A DNA stretch of 64,000 nucleotides, from NCBI GenBank assembly GCA_034421095.1, contig DAOUKR010000002.1, positions 1 through 64,000 on the forward strand. Reading direction: 5' to 3'. How positions within the stretch are numbered: position 1 is the first letter of the stretch; each line of letters opens with the position of its first letter. This stretch comes from JAGWBG01 sp034421095 (GTDB lineage Bacteria; Chloroflexota; Dehalococcoidia; Lucifugimonadales; JAGWBF01). The position numbers and the translations under genes are program-made. The notes beneath the pieces were generated by a model. The model was not told the DNA's origin. It saw only the letters and a program-made list of their open reading frames with translations, and ran no database searches. Shown here in pieces: positions 26,627 to 35,272 of this stretch.

Positions 26627-28633
26627 CTAGCTGCTGGCCGGCCGGTGCTTCCCCGCACGGCTTCTGAACAGGTCGTAGCGTTCCGCCGACTGCTCCACCA
26701 CCCTTTCAATATCCTCCGCCAGAAGGTATCCCTCCTCCACCAGGGTCTGGGCTGCGCGCCTGACCCGATCCAGGTAGTCATCCTTGGAGCCATACCGCTC
26801 CTCGATGGAGAGACGCGAGTCGCCGGCGGCCTCCCGATCAGCCCTGGTGGCAGGGAAGGGCAGCGTCGAACCTACCAGTCCACCGGCATCCAGAAGCTGG
26901 TCGGACCCGCCCATGTCGGGATGGCGCAGGTTCCACCCGGTGTGGGTAGCCAATGGCACGCTAACGTCGGGAAGACGGATGCCTCCAAGCTCGTTGCCGT
27001 CCTCGTCCACGGCGGATACCAGGGCCGGGTAATCTTTGCCGACTACGGGGGGCAGGGTGGTAACTATACCCGCTTCCGAACTCGGCCCAAAGTACAGGCG
27101 CGACATGTAGGACATGTGGGCCGGGAAGCTCACGCCGGCAAAGGACCTGAAGGTAGCGGCGGTCCGATGGGGAGGGACAGCCGCGCCCTCGTCTATGCGC
27201 GGGAACCTGCTGGGTGGCGGGGCCTCCCCCGACGTTACCCATCGGTCCAGCTTGACCAGCGCGGCGCGGAGCAACGGTGCATAGTCAACGGAGTTGAACG
27301 GGTGCTGGCCACGAGACCCGTCCCGGGGGTTGGTATCAACAAGAGGGAAGTTGCCGGAGGCGTGCTGTGTTCCCGCGTAGTGATAGATACGGACCGACTC
27401 GGATGGCTCAATATCTCTCGTGCTCTCTACGTCTGTGTGAATCAACGATGCGTCACCCCGCCAGTACTCCGCCGAGGAGTTGGTGAAGAAGACCCTGGGC
27501 ATATTGCCCTTTGCTATCAATCGGGAAAGCAGCCCGTCGGTGCCTTCGGTCTCCGGCTCGGTCTGCTCGGTGTCCGTGAAGGGGAACATAGCCCCCATGC
27601 TCCACTTGGAAAATCTGGAGGACTGTCCGAACCTCTGGTTGAACTCGCCACGCCTGCCCCCGGCGATGTGGGGAATAAGCCCGTCAAATACCCTCCGTCC
27701 CTCCTCGTCATCATTCAGTTCCATGTAGAGGAGTTGACGGAGGAACCTCCCGCTCTGGGACGCACCGAAGGCATAGGCGTACTGGATGCCCTCGACACAG
27801 GGATTGCCTGCCTGTGCGCTTCCATGCTTCAGAAAGGAAACCGTGTCCCGCGTCGCCAGAAATCCCAGACCTACCACCGGCGCGCCCACCGCCGTGTAGA
27901 CCACCTCATACATCTTCCCGGGCACGAACCCCGACGCCATGTAGACGTGGGAAGGGTCGGACACTACCTGTCCATCTTCCAGCCTCGCGAATGACCACTG
28001 GTCATGGGAAATGGTCGCCGGCGGAGCATCGTCATAGTCCCGCACCATGAGGGTGGCTTCCCGGTTGTCCATGCTGAGGGCCGGGTAAGGGCGGTGCATA
28101 CGGTCCGATAGCGCCTGTACCTGGGTGGGACCATTGGGCTGGAAGGTTACACTAATTCTTCCCGATATGGGACGACCGTCGGCGTCCAGGGCATCGGGGA
28201 CCTTGAGGCTCAGCAGACCGCTATCCGGTGGTACATCGTGCTGCCAACCGCACCAGACTACGGTGTAACCCTCCCGCATCAGAAAGCCGTTGCCCGGTTC
28301 CAGGGGAGCGCTGGGGTCCAGCGGGTCCGGCGCGGAGTTGAAATACTTCAACGCTCGGCGACGGCCCCGGTTCAGCACGTCCAGAAAGATGCGGTGGTTG
28401 CCCATCTGCGGGTTGGCAGGCCTGAGAATGGAGAACTCCGCCGAGGACCTCACCTTGCCGTCGGCATCCCGGGGGGCCAGGGACAGGTCGGTGATGCCCC
28501 GGTTGCGGGGATGGTTGGGGTCTGTGCCAAAGTGAACGATGCCTTCCAGGTGCTCGTAGGGACCCACCTCGCCGAAGGCCACACCCCCTGCCAGAGGACT
28601 CCGCGACTTGATTTCAAACCCCGTTACCGCCAT
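26627..28633 (-). CDS. Large alpha/beta hydrolase-domain protein
   Basis: A 668-residue protein of the large alpha/beta-hydrolase domain family (Abhydrolase_10 type). The nucleophile elbow is GASQSGR at 290-296; an aromatic/Gly-rich core (VVYTAVGAPVVGLGFLATRD) precedes it, and C-terminal segments such as THTGWNLRHPDMG near 580 are shared by the family. No signal peptide is visible. GGGAGGTG upstream supports the ATG. These proteins are usually uncharacterised esterase-like enzymes. It stands alone between convergent and divergent neighbours. Confidence 0.82.
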   Translation of the reverse strand: MAVTGFEIKSRSPLAGGVAFGEVGPYEHLEGIVHFGTDPNHPRNRGITDLSLAPRDADGKVRSSAEFSILRPANPQMGNHRIFLDVLNRGRRRALKYFNSAPDPLDPSAPLEPGNGFLMREGYTVVWCGWQHDVPPDSGLLSLKVPDALDADGRPISGRISVTFQPNGPTQVQALSDRMHRPYPALSMDNREATLMVRDYDDAPPATISHDQWSFARLEDGQVVSDPSHVYMASGFVPGKMYEVVYTAVGAPVVGLGFLATRDTVSFLKHGSAQAGNPCVEGIQYAYAFGASQSGRFLRQLLYMELNDDEEGRRVFDGLIPHIAGGRRGEFNQRFGQSSRFSKWSMGAMFPFTDTEQTEPETEGTDGLLSRLIAKGNMPRVFFTNSSAEYWRGDASLIHTDVESTRDIEPSESVRIYHYAGTQHASGNFPLVDTNPRDGSRGQHPFNSVDYAPLLRAALVKLDRWVTSGEAPPPSRFPRIDEGAAVPPHRTAATFRSFAGVSFPAHMSYMSRLYFGPSSEAGIVTTLPPVVGKDYPALVSAVDEDGNELGGIRLPDVSVPLATHTGWNLRHPDMGGSDQLLDAGGLVGSTLPFPATRADREAAGDSRLSIEERYGSKDDYLDRVRRAAQTLVEEGYLLAEDIERVVEQSAERYDLFRSRAGKHRPASS

Positions 28634-28745
28634 GCGACACCTCCCATAGTCTATCAGCTAGTAATGTGGCTTAATTCTAGCACAACTGACTCCGATCGGC
28701 TTTTGCTGTTATACTCTTTCAAAATTTACCGTGGAGCAAGGCAAG

Positions 28746-29123
28746 ATGATGGTTGTCCTTCTTGTGGGGAGTGGCGGGTTCCTCGGCTCCATCCTCCGAT
28801 ATCTGGTCGGTCAATGGGTGCTCGGCTTATCGGGCAACTCCGCGTTTCCCTATGGGACCCTTGCAGTCAACGTGCTGGGCTGTCTGGCCATCGGCATATT
28901 GAACGGGGTGGCCGAGACCAGGGGGTTATTCAACGCTGAAATCCGGGGACTTCTCTTTATCGGGCTTCTCGGAGGGTTCACCACATTTTCCAGCTTCAGC
29001 TATGAGACCCTCGCTCTGGCCCGGGACGGCCAGGTCTTGCCCGCTTTCCTCAACGTGGTACTTCAGATAGGCCTATGTCTGGGAGCCGTGTGGGCCGGAT
29101 ACAGGCTGTCCCACGCAGTGTGA
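28746..29123 (+). CDS. crcB: Fluoride ion channel CrcB/Fluc
   Basis: A 125-residue four-helix protein with the Fluc motifs GGFLGSILRY near residue 9, GTLAVNVLGC near 38 and GGFTTFSSFS near 76, the last lining the fluoride pore with its Phe and Ser/Thr residues. It would export fluoride as an antiparallel dimer. The ATG at 28746 is preferred since GGAG lies 9 bases upstream; a GTG at 28731 is possible. I looked for the conserved fluoride riboswitch in the short leader and did not see it. A CTGACT/TATACT pair with 18-base spacing (28686-28715) may be the promoter. Confidence 0.93.
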   Translation: MMVVLLVGSGGFLGSILRYLVGQWVLGLSGNSAFPYGTLAVNVLGCLAIGILNGVAETRGLFNAEIRGLLFIGLLGGFTTFSSFSYETLALARDGQVLPAFLNVVLQIGLCLGAVWAGYRLSHAV

Positions 29124-29167
29124 TATGATAGACCCTCTTCCACCCCTACAGCAAACGCGGAGGGGCG

Positions 29168-29196
29168 TTGTCCCGGTATCGCGTAGCAGGTATAAT
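29168..29196 (+). promoter_or_regulatory. Putative promoter of the enolase-superfamily gene
   Basis: TTGTCC at 29168-29173, 17 bases, then a perfect TATAAT at 29191-29196. The start codon follows 29 bases later with GGGAGCG between. Confidence 0.5.
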
Positions 29197-29224
29197 TCCG
29201 TTAGCCTAGCGTGGGAGCGTAGCC

Positions 29225-30313
29225 ATGAAAGTAACTGGGGCCAAGACGCGGGTATTGAGCACGCCGGCGGATAGTCACCTGGTGGTGGGTGTTGACATAG
29301 GCAATGCTACCAGAGAGTTCGTTATCCTGGAACTGGATACCGATGAGGGAATTCAAGGCATCGGGCTGACCTTCTTTGGCGGGCCGATAACCGCCTCCCT
29401 CAAGGCGGCTGTAGACTCCCTGTGCGAGCTGGTCATAGGCGAGGACCCGATGAACGTCGAGGCCATCTCCGTCAAGCTACAGAGGGCCGCCAACATCGCC
29501 GGCCCCGGTGGCATCCTTGCCCTTGCCCTGTCACCCATAGACATCGCCCTGTGGGACATCAAGGGTAAGGCCCTGGGCCAGACAGTCTGCTCGCTGCTGG
29601 GTGGCTACCGTGACCGGGTCCCCACCTACGCCAGCGGCGCTCTGGTGCGCGAGTACAACGTGGAATACCTGGCAGAGGCAGGCCCCCGGCTTGTCTCTAT
29701 GGGCTTCAAGCAGATGAAGATGCAGCTAGGCGCTGAGCCGACGGCCAAGAGGGAGATAGAACGGGTGCGGGTGATGCGGGAGAGCGTGGGTGAGGATATA
29801 GACCTGATGTGCGACATCAACCAGCTTTGGAACGTGAACCAGGCCATAGAGATTGGGCGCCGGGTGGAGCCATACCATCTGTTCTGGCTGGAAGACGTGG
29901 TGTCACACAGCGACTACCAGGGGTTGGCCCGGGTTGCCGACGCACTGACTACCCCGATAGCCGCAGGGGAGTACCACTATGGAATCGTCCCCTTTCGTCA
30001 CATGCTGGAGGCCCGCTCCATAGACATTGTGATGATAGACCTGCTGAGAGTTGGCGGCATCACCCAGTGGCGCAAGGTAGCAGGTATGGCTGAGGCCTTC
30101 AACCTGCCGGTGGTCAGCCACGTGGTTCCTGAATTCCATGTCCACCTCATGGCAGCTATACCCAACGGGTTGACGGTCGAGTACATGCCCTGGACTATGA
30201 GGCTGTACGAGGAGCCACCGGCCATTGAAGACGGACAGATGGTAGTGCCCCAAAAGCCCGGCCTGGGACTGAAGTTCAGCGAGGATGCCCTGAAGAAGTA
30301 CCAGATAAGCTAG
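29225..30313 (+). CDS. Mandelate racemase/muconate lactonizing family enzyme
   Basis: A 362-residue enolase-superfamily protein. The N-terminal capping domain runs to about 125. The barrel carries the KxxK-type bases Lys162 and Lys165 (FKQMKMQ), and metal ligands Asp197 (CDIN), Glu223 (WLED) and Glu249 (AAGE); a His near 300 in SHVVPEFHVH could be the opposite-face base. The family abstracts a proton alpha to a carboxylate, in racemisation, dehydration or cycloisomerisation of sugar acids and related compounds. The exact substrate cannot be read. It is a single gene with its own promoter. Confidence 0.9.
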   Translation: MKVTGAKTRVLSTPADSHLVVGVDIGNATREFVILELDTDEGIQGIGLTFFGGPITASLKAAVDSLCELVIGEDPMNVEAISVKLQRAANIAGPGGILALALSPIDIALWDIKGKALGQTVCSLLGGYRDRVPTYASGALVREYNVEYLAEAGPRLVSMGFKQMKMQLGAEPTAKREIERVRVMRESVGEDIDLMCDINQLWNVNQAIEIGRRVEPYHLFWLEDVVSHSDYQGLARVADALTTPIAAGEYHYGIVPFRHMLEARSIDIVMIDLLRVGGITQWRKVAGMAEAFNLPVVSHVVPEFHVHLMAAIPNGLTVEYMPWTMRLYEEPPAIEDGQMVVPQKPGLGLKFSEDALKKYQIS

Positions 30314-30327
30314 CTCTTTGCATCTCC

Positions 30328-31113
30328 TTACAGTCGCCCCTCAAGCTCCGCAATGGCCTCCTGTGGGTCAAGCCCCAACTCCACCGCCCGTCTCACGTCT
30401 TGCTCGGCCTCACTGTACCTGCCCAGGCGAATGTAGCACATCGCCCGGTTGTTATAGGCGTAGGCAAAATCGGGTTCGATGTAAACGGCTCGGTCGAAGT
30501 CCTCTATGGACCTCTCGATGCGCCCCATATCGAAGTAAGCGGCACCCCGGCCGTTGTAGAGCATGGCGTTATGGGGGTCCAGGGCTATGGCCTCGCCGTA
30601 GCTTTCGATAGCCTGCTGGGGACGGCCCATCATCAGGTAGGAAATTCCCCGGTTGACGTAGGCGTCAATGTCCTGGGGGTCCAGTCTGACTGCCTCGGCG
30701 AAGTCCTCGACGGCGCGCCCGTATTGCCCCAGCTTCATGCCGGCGAGACCCCTGTTGTAGTGGGCATTGGGGTCCTGGGGGTCGAGCTTGATAGCCTCGC
30801 TGAAGGCCTCCGCGGCGCGCCTGTAATCTTCCTGGGCAAGGTAGTCCCTTCCCTGGCCCATGTAGACCTCGGCGTCCTGGGGAACGGAGACAGCAGCCCC
30901 ATCGTAGTCCGCAACGTCTGTGTCAAGGTGCTCTTGGGAATCGGCCCCTATGTCTATATCCGTGCTGTAGCTCTCCCCGCTCCGGTCCCCGGAGCGTCCA
31001 CTGCCGCCGAACATACGGCTCAACCAGCCTTTGCGCTTGAGGCGCTGACCACACAGAAAACAGGCCGACGACCCTTCCGAGTTCTCCGCCTGGCAGTTGG
31101 GACATTTGAGCAT
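30328..31113 (-). CDS. Zinc-ribbon TPR-repeat protein
   Basis: A 261-residue protein. The N-terminus has a four-Cys ribbon (CPNC at residue 4, CFLC near 18), a basic stretch follows, then an acidic linker, then about five tetratricopeptide repeats from roughly residue 82 to 255, each of 34 residues with the usual W/Y-x-x-LG-x-x-Y...A...F...A pattern (for example YNRGLAGMKLGQYGRAVEDF). TPRs mediate protein contacts; no enzyme domain is present. A TATAAT on the minus strand at 31156-31161 could drive it, with TTGAGA 19 bases upstream. It converges on the enolase-family gene. Confidence 0.88.
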   Translation of the reverse strand: MLKCPNCQAENSEGSSACFLCGQRLKRKGWLSRMFGGSGRSGDRSGESYSTDIDIGADSQEHLDTDVADYDGAAVSVPQDAEVYMGQGRDYLAQEDYRRAAEAFSEAIKLDPQDPNAHYNRGLAGMKLGQYGRAVEDFAEAVRLDPQDIDAYVNRGISYLMMGRPQQAIESYGEAIALDPHNAMLYNGRGAAYFDMGRIERSIEDFDRAVYIEPDFAYAYNNRAMCYIRLGRYSEAEQDVRRAVELGLDPQEAIAELEGRL

Positions 31114-31196
31114 AGCCGTGTCTCCTGGAGAGAATATGGCAGGACGACCTGAGCTATTATAGCAAAGCCCACGGCTTATTTCTCAAGGTCTTTCCA

Positions 31197-31240
31197 AAGT
31201 CCCTTCTCCCCTGGTGGGAGAAGGCTAGGATGAGGGGCAG
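31197..31240. repeat. Intergenic palindrome, family A (reverse)
   Basis: CCTTCTCCCCTGGTGGGAGAAGG with flanking CTAGGATGAGGGG; reverse orientation of the element at 16328-16402. Confidence 0.75.
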
Positions 31241-31261
31241 TGGTTCCGACGCCTTCACCCT

Positions 31262-31334
31262 CACCCCGTATCAAGTACGGGACTGGAATCCAGAAATTTG
31301 CAGAGTCTGGATACTGGCTTTCGCCAGTATGACG
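31262..31334. repeat. Composite palindromic element, second copy at 45646
   Basis: On the minus strand 31285-31334 matches 45646-45695 at 47 of 50 bases, including the TACTGGCGAA/GCCAGTA palindrome and a shared spacer. The adjoining second palindrome differs between copies, here CCCGTATCAAGTACGGG. Confidence 0.8.
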
Positions 31335-31427
31335 CGTTGGCGGGTCACCATTTCCGATTATTCAGAGTTTCCTTAGATTGGCGATGGTGGTAAACTGGTT
31401 CAAGTGCCGGTATTCAGGAGGATTCTA

Positions 31428-32399
31428 GTGAGTGAGAAAAGGCTTGGAGTGGATTTCTCAGGCTCGGTTAGAGCGCTGAACGACAGCGATGAGATTCTGG
31501 CAGGTATAGAGAAGGCGGAGGACATGGGCATACCGGCGGCGTGGCTAATTACCGTCGGGGCACACCTGGACGCAATCACCGTCTTTGCCGCCGCTGCCGT
31601 GCGGACCGAGAGGATTTTGCTTGGGACCGCCATCACCCCAACTTACCCACGCCACCCTGTAGCTGTAGCCCAGCAGGTGCAGGTGATTGGACAGCTGGCC
31701 CCAGGGCGCTTTCGCCTGGGGGTTGGCCCCAGCCGCCGCCGAGGGGTGGAGGACGCGTTGGGGCTGGAATACAGGGCGCCGCTGGGCCACTTACGGGAGT
31801 ACGTACGTATTCTCAAGGCATTGCTGCACAAAGGAGAGGTGGACTTCGACGGTCGCTACTATCACGCCCACGCCAGTATCAAGTCTCCCATGGACATACC
31901 CGTGATGGCTTCAGGCCTTGGGCCCAAGGCCTTCCAGCTATGCGGTGCCGAGGCCGACGGGGGAATTAGCTGGCTGGTCCCGGGGAACTATATTCGGGAC
32001 GTGGCCGTAGCCTCCATGGCCGTCGGCGCGGATAAGGCGAGCCGGCCGGTGCCGCCCCTTGTTATGCACGCCCCGGTGTGCGTCCACGATAACGCCGACG
32101 AGGTACGGTCTGCCGTGGGCTGGTTCTTCGGCTCCTACCTCTTTCCCGAGTTCGTGCAGCTGTTCACTGTTTCGGGGCTGCCGGAGAGTGCAGAGGGGAC
32201 CTGGAGTGACGGCATGGTAGATTCCATCGCCCTCTGGGGAGACGAGTCAAGGGTGGCTGAGAGGATAAAGGAGCTTTACTCCTTCGGCGTGGACGAGATA
32301 ATCGCTACCCCCGTGCCCGCCGGACACAACAGGGAGGCTTCCATTGACCGCACCCTGCGCCTCATAGCCGACCTCGCCCCGGAGGTTGCAAGGTACTAG
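31428..32399 (+). CDS. Luciferase-like flavin-dependent oxidoreductase
   Basis: A 323-residue LLM-family enzyme. AGGAGGA eleven bases upstream points to the GTG at 31428 (an earlier GTG at 31404 is possible). The product has LGVDFSG at the start, AWLITVG near 37, LLGTAITPTYPRHPVAVAQQV near 64 and LGVGPSRRRG near 97, close to F420- or FMN-dependent oxidoreductases of this family. C-terminal GVDEIIATP near 295 is also typical. It is shorter than and only distantly similar to the LLM enzyme at 25426, so they likely act on different substrates. Whether the cofactor is FMN or F420 cannot be told. Confidence 0.88.
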   Translation: MSEKRLGVDFSGSVRALNDSDEILAGIEKAEDMGIPAAWLITVGAHLDAITVFAAAAVRTERILLGTAITPTYPRHPVAVAQQVQVIGQLAPGRFRLGVGPSRRRGVEDALGLEYRAPLGHLREYVRILKALLHKGEVDFDGRYYHAHASIKSPMDIPVMASGLGPKAFQLCGAEADGGISWLVPGNYIRDVAVASMAVGADKASRPVPPLVMHAPVCVHDNADEVRSAVGWFFGSYLFPEFVQLFTVSGLPESAEGTWSDGMVDSIALWGDESRVAERIKELYSFGVDEIIATPVPAGHNREASIDRTLRLIADLAPEVARY

Positions 32400-32402
32400 C
32401 GG

Positions 32403-33515
32403 CTATATCCTGTATACCCTGGCGGCGTTTCCACCGGCAATCTTGGCCTTCTCCTCCTCGGTGCAGTCCGCCAGAATCTCCTCGAGAATCTCCCGGCTTC
32501 TGGGGAAGGTGGACTCCACGTGAGGATAATCCGAGCCCCACTGGAGGGTATCCACGCCTATGATGTGCCGGTCCCTTATACCCAGGGCATCCTCCTGGAA
32601 GCCGATGAACACGTTGCGGCGGAAGAAGTCGCTGGGAAGCATATCATCTTTGAAGCGATACCCGCCTATTCCCGTAGACCTCTGGTTGTAGTTGTAGTCA
32701 ATGCGGTCCAGGAAGTGGGGCGCCCAGGACACCTCGTGCTCCACGGCTCCTATCTGCAGCTTCGGGTATCGCTCGAACACGCCGGTGAATATCATGTCGG
32801 TGAGGGACATCCGCACGTAGTGGTCGAAGTTGACCGTGACGCCGAACCTGCGGTTGTCCCGGCTGTCTCCCTCCCCTGAGCCGTACCTGTTTGTGGCGGC
32901 GTGCATACCGAGGGGCATCTCCAGGTCCTGGGCCGCAGCCCAAAGAGGCTCGTACTCCGGCGAGTCGTATCTTCTGCCTATGGGGGGATACACCGTTATC
33001 ATCGCTCCCACAAACCCCAGGTTGGCGCAGCGTTCAAGCTCCTTTACGCCTATCTCCACGTCGTCTATGTTTATCATGGCTATGCCCTTGAGGCGCGCGG
33101 GGGCCGCATTGCAGAACTCGGCGACAAAGTCGTTGTAGGCCTTGAACACGGCGTTCAGTAGCTCCCCATCGGGGACCTTGAACAGCTGAAGGCCAACGGT
33201 GGGATAGAGTATGCCCACGTCCACGCTATCAAGGTCCATGTCTTTGACCTGCTCCTCGGGGATAAATCCACCGGGCCGGACGTTCTCAAACACGTCTATG
33301 CCTTTTATCTCTTCCGGGGTGTCGAACCTCTTGCCAACGTTGGTCCCCAGAGATAGCCCCTGCCCTATGACTTCGTCGCAGACCCATACCTGGCCGCCCT
33401 CGATGGGCATAATCTGAGGACACCGGTCCTTGTACTTGCTCTCGATTCTGCTGGTCCAGAGGTCCGGCGGCTCATAGACGTGGCTATCCGACGATATGAT
33501 TCTGTAGTCAGACAT
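32403..33515 (-). CDS. Amidohydrolase_2-family metal-dependent hydrolase
   Basis: A 370-residue protein. AAGGAGG upstream fixes the ATG at 33515; a longer frame to 33614 runs through the promoter. The start MSDYRIISSDSHVYEPPDLW carries the N-terminal metal/loop motif of the amidohydrolase_2 group (decarboxylase and hydrolase TIM barrels). Further landmarks are VGAMITVYPPIG near 165, MPLGMHAATN near 200 (barrel His), and GSDYPHVESTFP near 330 with the conserved Asp. Relatives act as decarboxylases on aromatic or beta-keto acids or as amide hydrolases. It is divergent from another amidohydrolase. Confidence 0.88.
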   Translation of the reverse strand: MSDYRIISSDSHVYEPPDLWTSRIESKYKDRCPQIMPIEGGQVWVCDEVIGQGLSLGTNVGKRFDTPEEIKGIDVFENVRPGGFIPEEQVKDMDLDSVDVGILYPTVGLQLFKVPDGELLNAVFKAYNDFVAEFCNAAPARLKGIAMINIDDVEIGVKELERCANLGFVGAMITVYPPIGRRYDSPEYEPLWAAAQDLEMPLGMHAATNRYGSGEGDSRDNRRFGVTVNFDHYVRMSLTDMIFTGVFERYPKLQIGAVEHEVSWAPHFLDRIDYNYNQRSTGIGGYRFKDDMLPSDFFRRNVFIGFQEDALGIRDRHIIGVDTLQWGSDYPHVESTFPRSREILEEILADCTEEEKAKIAGGNAARVYRI

Positions 33516-33601
33516 GGTTGCCTCCTTGTCTTTCGTCCCGGTCGGAGCAGTCAGGCATTGGACCGTACCCGACCGAGGAAAGGCATCTCTTATTGAGTGC
33601 A

Positions 33602-33630
33602 ATTGTAGTGACACATCCCAGGGTAGTCAA
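33602..33630 (-). promoter_or_regulatory. Putative promoter of the amidohydrolase_2 gene
   Basis: On the minus strand TTGACT (33625-33630), 17 bases, then TACAAT (33602-33607). The start codon is 87 bases downstream. Confidence 0.5.
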
Positions 33631-33671
33631 GCATCAAACCGGGCCGGGCAGTCCAGGGGTGTAACCACACG

Positions 33672-33700
33672 TTGACGGTGCTCAGGGGCATCACTATAAT
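33672..33700 (+). promoter_or_regulatory. Putative promoter of the imidazolonepropionase-like gene
   Basis: TTGACG at 33672-33677, 17 bases, TATAAT at 33695-33700. Divergent from the promoter 42 bases to the left; the 251-base region between the two amidohydrolases is thus a shared control region. Confidence 0.55.
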
Positions 33701-33766
33701 TGCCTCATCAAGCATGACGTTCCGTGGAGACATTCAGATTAGATTTGGTTAATTGAGGAGGTAAAC

Positions 33767-35065
33767 GTGGGCAACGGCAAGAAGACTATGGTAATCCGAA
33801 ACGGCACACTAATAGACGGCTCCGGCAGTCCCGCCGCTCAAAACGAGGCGATAGTGATCGAGGGAGACCGCATCAGGAGCACAGGCCGGCTGCCAGGTGA
33901 CGTGAACCTGGAGGACAGGGACACCGTACAGGTCATAGATGCTTCGGGGCAGTGGATAATGCCCGGTCTCATAGATAGCCATTGCCACCTCTCCTTCGGG
34001 TTTCCCCAGATGTCAGGGGTGGAATCCGCCAGGGGGACAACCAGCCCCGAGTTCAGCGCCCTCCGAGCGGCAAAGAACGCTCAGACGATACTGCGTTCGG
34101 GTGTGACGGGGGTATCCGTGCCCGGCGGGACCTGGTTCATAGACGTGGCCGTCCGTGATGCCATAACCGCCGGTCTCATAGAGGGGCCTCGCATTGCCTG
34201 TGCGGGGCGTTTCATCGTCACATACGGCGGCATAACCGACAGCGAGCCTTCCTGGGTGGGCACGCCGGAGCACATGAACGGTGTGCTCGCCAACAGCGTG
34301 TCCGAGATGATTACCGAGGTACGAAGGCAGTGCAAGCATGGCGTGGATTTCATCAAGATAGCGGACAGCACCTGGGGCGACACGCAGACCATATCAAAAG
34401 AAGAACTGGCGGCCATCGCCGACGAGGCACACCGCAGGAACGCCAGAGTCACCATTCACTCGCGAGGCTCGGACTCGACCCGTGCGGCTGCGGAGGCGGG
34501 CATCGACTGGATTATGCACGCCGACCTGGCGACGGAGTCGGACCTGGATGCGGTGGCCGAGGCCGGCACCCGGATCGTGCCAACCATCACCGCCTTGGAG
34601 CATTTCCTGGAGATAGGCACGGAGTTCAGCCGAAGCCAGAGGGAACTGGACGTGATAAAGCGCAACATGGACGGGGCCGTGGGCGTCCTGGAGAGGGCGC
34701 GAGCGCTGGGCATCAAGGTGCTGTGCGGGACGGACACAGGCAACTCCCCTGTGATGCCTTACGGGGAGCTTCACGCCAGAGAGCCGGAGATACTGGTCAG
34801 GTGCGGGGGCTACACCCCCATGGAGGCCATAGTGTCCTGCACCAGGGACAACGCCTTCGCAATAGGACTGGAGAACGAGGTTGGCGTGATTGAGGAGGGC
34901 AAGCTGGCCGACGTTATTATCCTGAAGGCCGACCCCCTGGCAGACATACGGGTCCTGCAGGGTGGCCGGAACCTTGCCACGGTCATCAAAGGCGGCAAGA
35001 TAGTGGACCTGAACGGCAGTGGGGCTGAAGAGGGCCTGCTAGAGCTACAGGAGACGGCGGTCTAG
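33767..35065 (+). CDS. Amidohydrolase (imidazolonepropionase-like)
   Basis: A 432-residue amidohydrolase with a GTG start behind GAGGAGG. The metal site is complete: HCH within DSHCHLSF near residue 73, the bridging Lys in FIKIADS near 197, His in TIHSRG near 230, His in MHADLA near 250, and Asp in CGTDTGN near 323. The N- and C-terminal strands (IRNGTLIDG, GKLADVIILK) form the small beta-sandwich of this class. It would hydrolyse a cyclic amide, peptide-like or carbamate bond; the relatives include prolidase-like and imidazolonepropionase-like enzymes. Confidence 0.9.
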   Translation: MGNGKKTMVIRNGTLIDGSGSPAAQNEAIVIEGDRIRSTGRLPGDVNLEDRDTVQVIDASGQWIMPGLIDSHCHLSFGFPQMSGVESARGTTSPEFSALRAAKNAQTILRSGVTGVSVPGGTWFIDVAVRDAITAGLIEGPRIACAGRFIVTYGGITDSEPSWVGTPEHMNGVLANSVSEMITEVRRQCKHGVDFIKIADSTWGDTQTISKEELAAIADEAHRRNARVTIHSRGSDSTRAAAEAGIDWIMHADLATESDLDAVAEAGTRIVPTITALEHFLEIGTEFSRSQRELDVIKRNMDGAVGVLERARALGIKVLCGTDTGNSPVMPYGELHAREPEILVRCGGYTPMEAIVSCTRDNAFAIGLENEVGVIEEGKLADVIILKADPLADIRVLQGGRNLATVIKGGKIVDLNGSGAEEGLLELQETAV

Positions 35066-35095
35066 GGGGGATTTTCTGAAGGGGCATCCTAAGCC

Positions 35096-35195
35096 TCCTC
35101 TCCCTCGATGGGAGAGGATTGAGGTGAGGGTGATACCCCTCATCCCAGCCTTCTCCCGCAAGGGGAGAAGGGGCCTTTTAGACACCCCCTTGCGG
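35096..35195. repeat. Two family A palindromes in tandem
   Basis: CTCTCCC-TCGAT-GGGAGAG and CCTTCTCCCGCAAGGGGAGAAGG lie about 50 bases apart, each flanked by CTCATCC/GAGGTGAGGG-type sequence. They fill most of the 207-base gap and may end transcription of the amidohydrolase gene. Confidence 0.75.
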
Positions 35196-35272
35196 TAGAT
35201 GTCCCCTCACATGTCAATTTAAGCCCATTGGCGTGAAGGGGGCCTTAAACATCCGGTGAAAGGAGCCTGTCG

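Larger units (their letters stand above)
31114..31427. other. Intergenic region, mostly repeats
   Basis: A 314-base gap between divergent genes. It contains a family A palindrome (31197-31240), a composite family B element (31262-31334) and short promoter-like sequence next to each gene. No ORF of interest. Confidence 0.5.

Noticed and set aside
26573..27994. 473-codon plus-strand frame opposite the alpha/beta hydrolase
   Set aside because: A shadow of a strongly supported minus-strand gene, common in GC-rich DNA.
28634..28745. Possible fluoride riboswitch before crcB
   Set aside because: The conserved crcB-motif sequence blocks are not present in this short leader.
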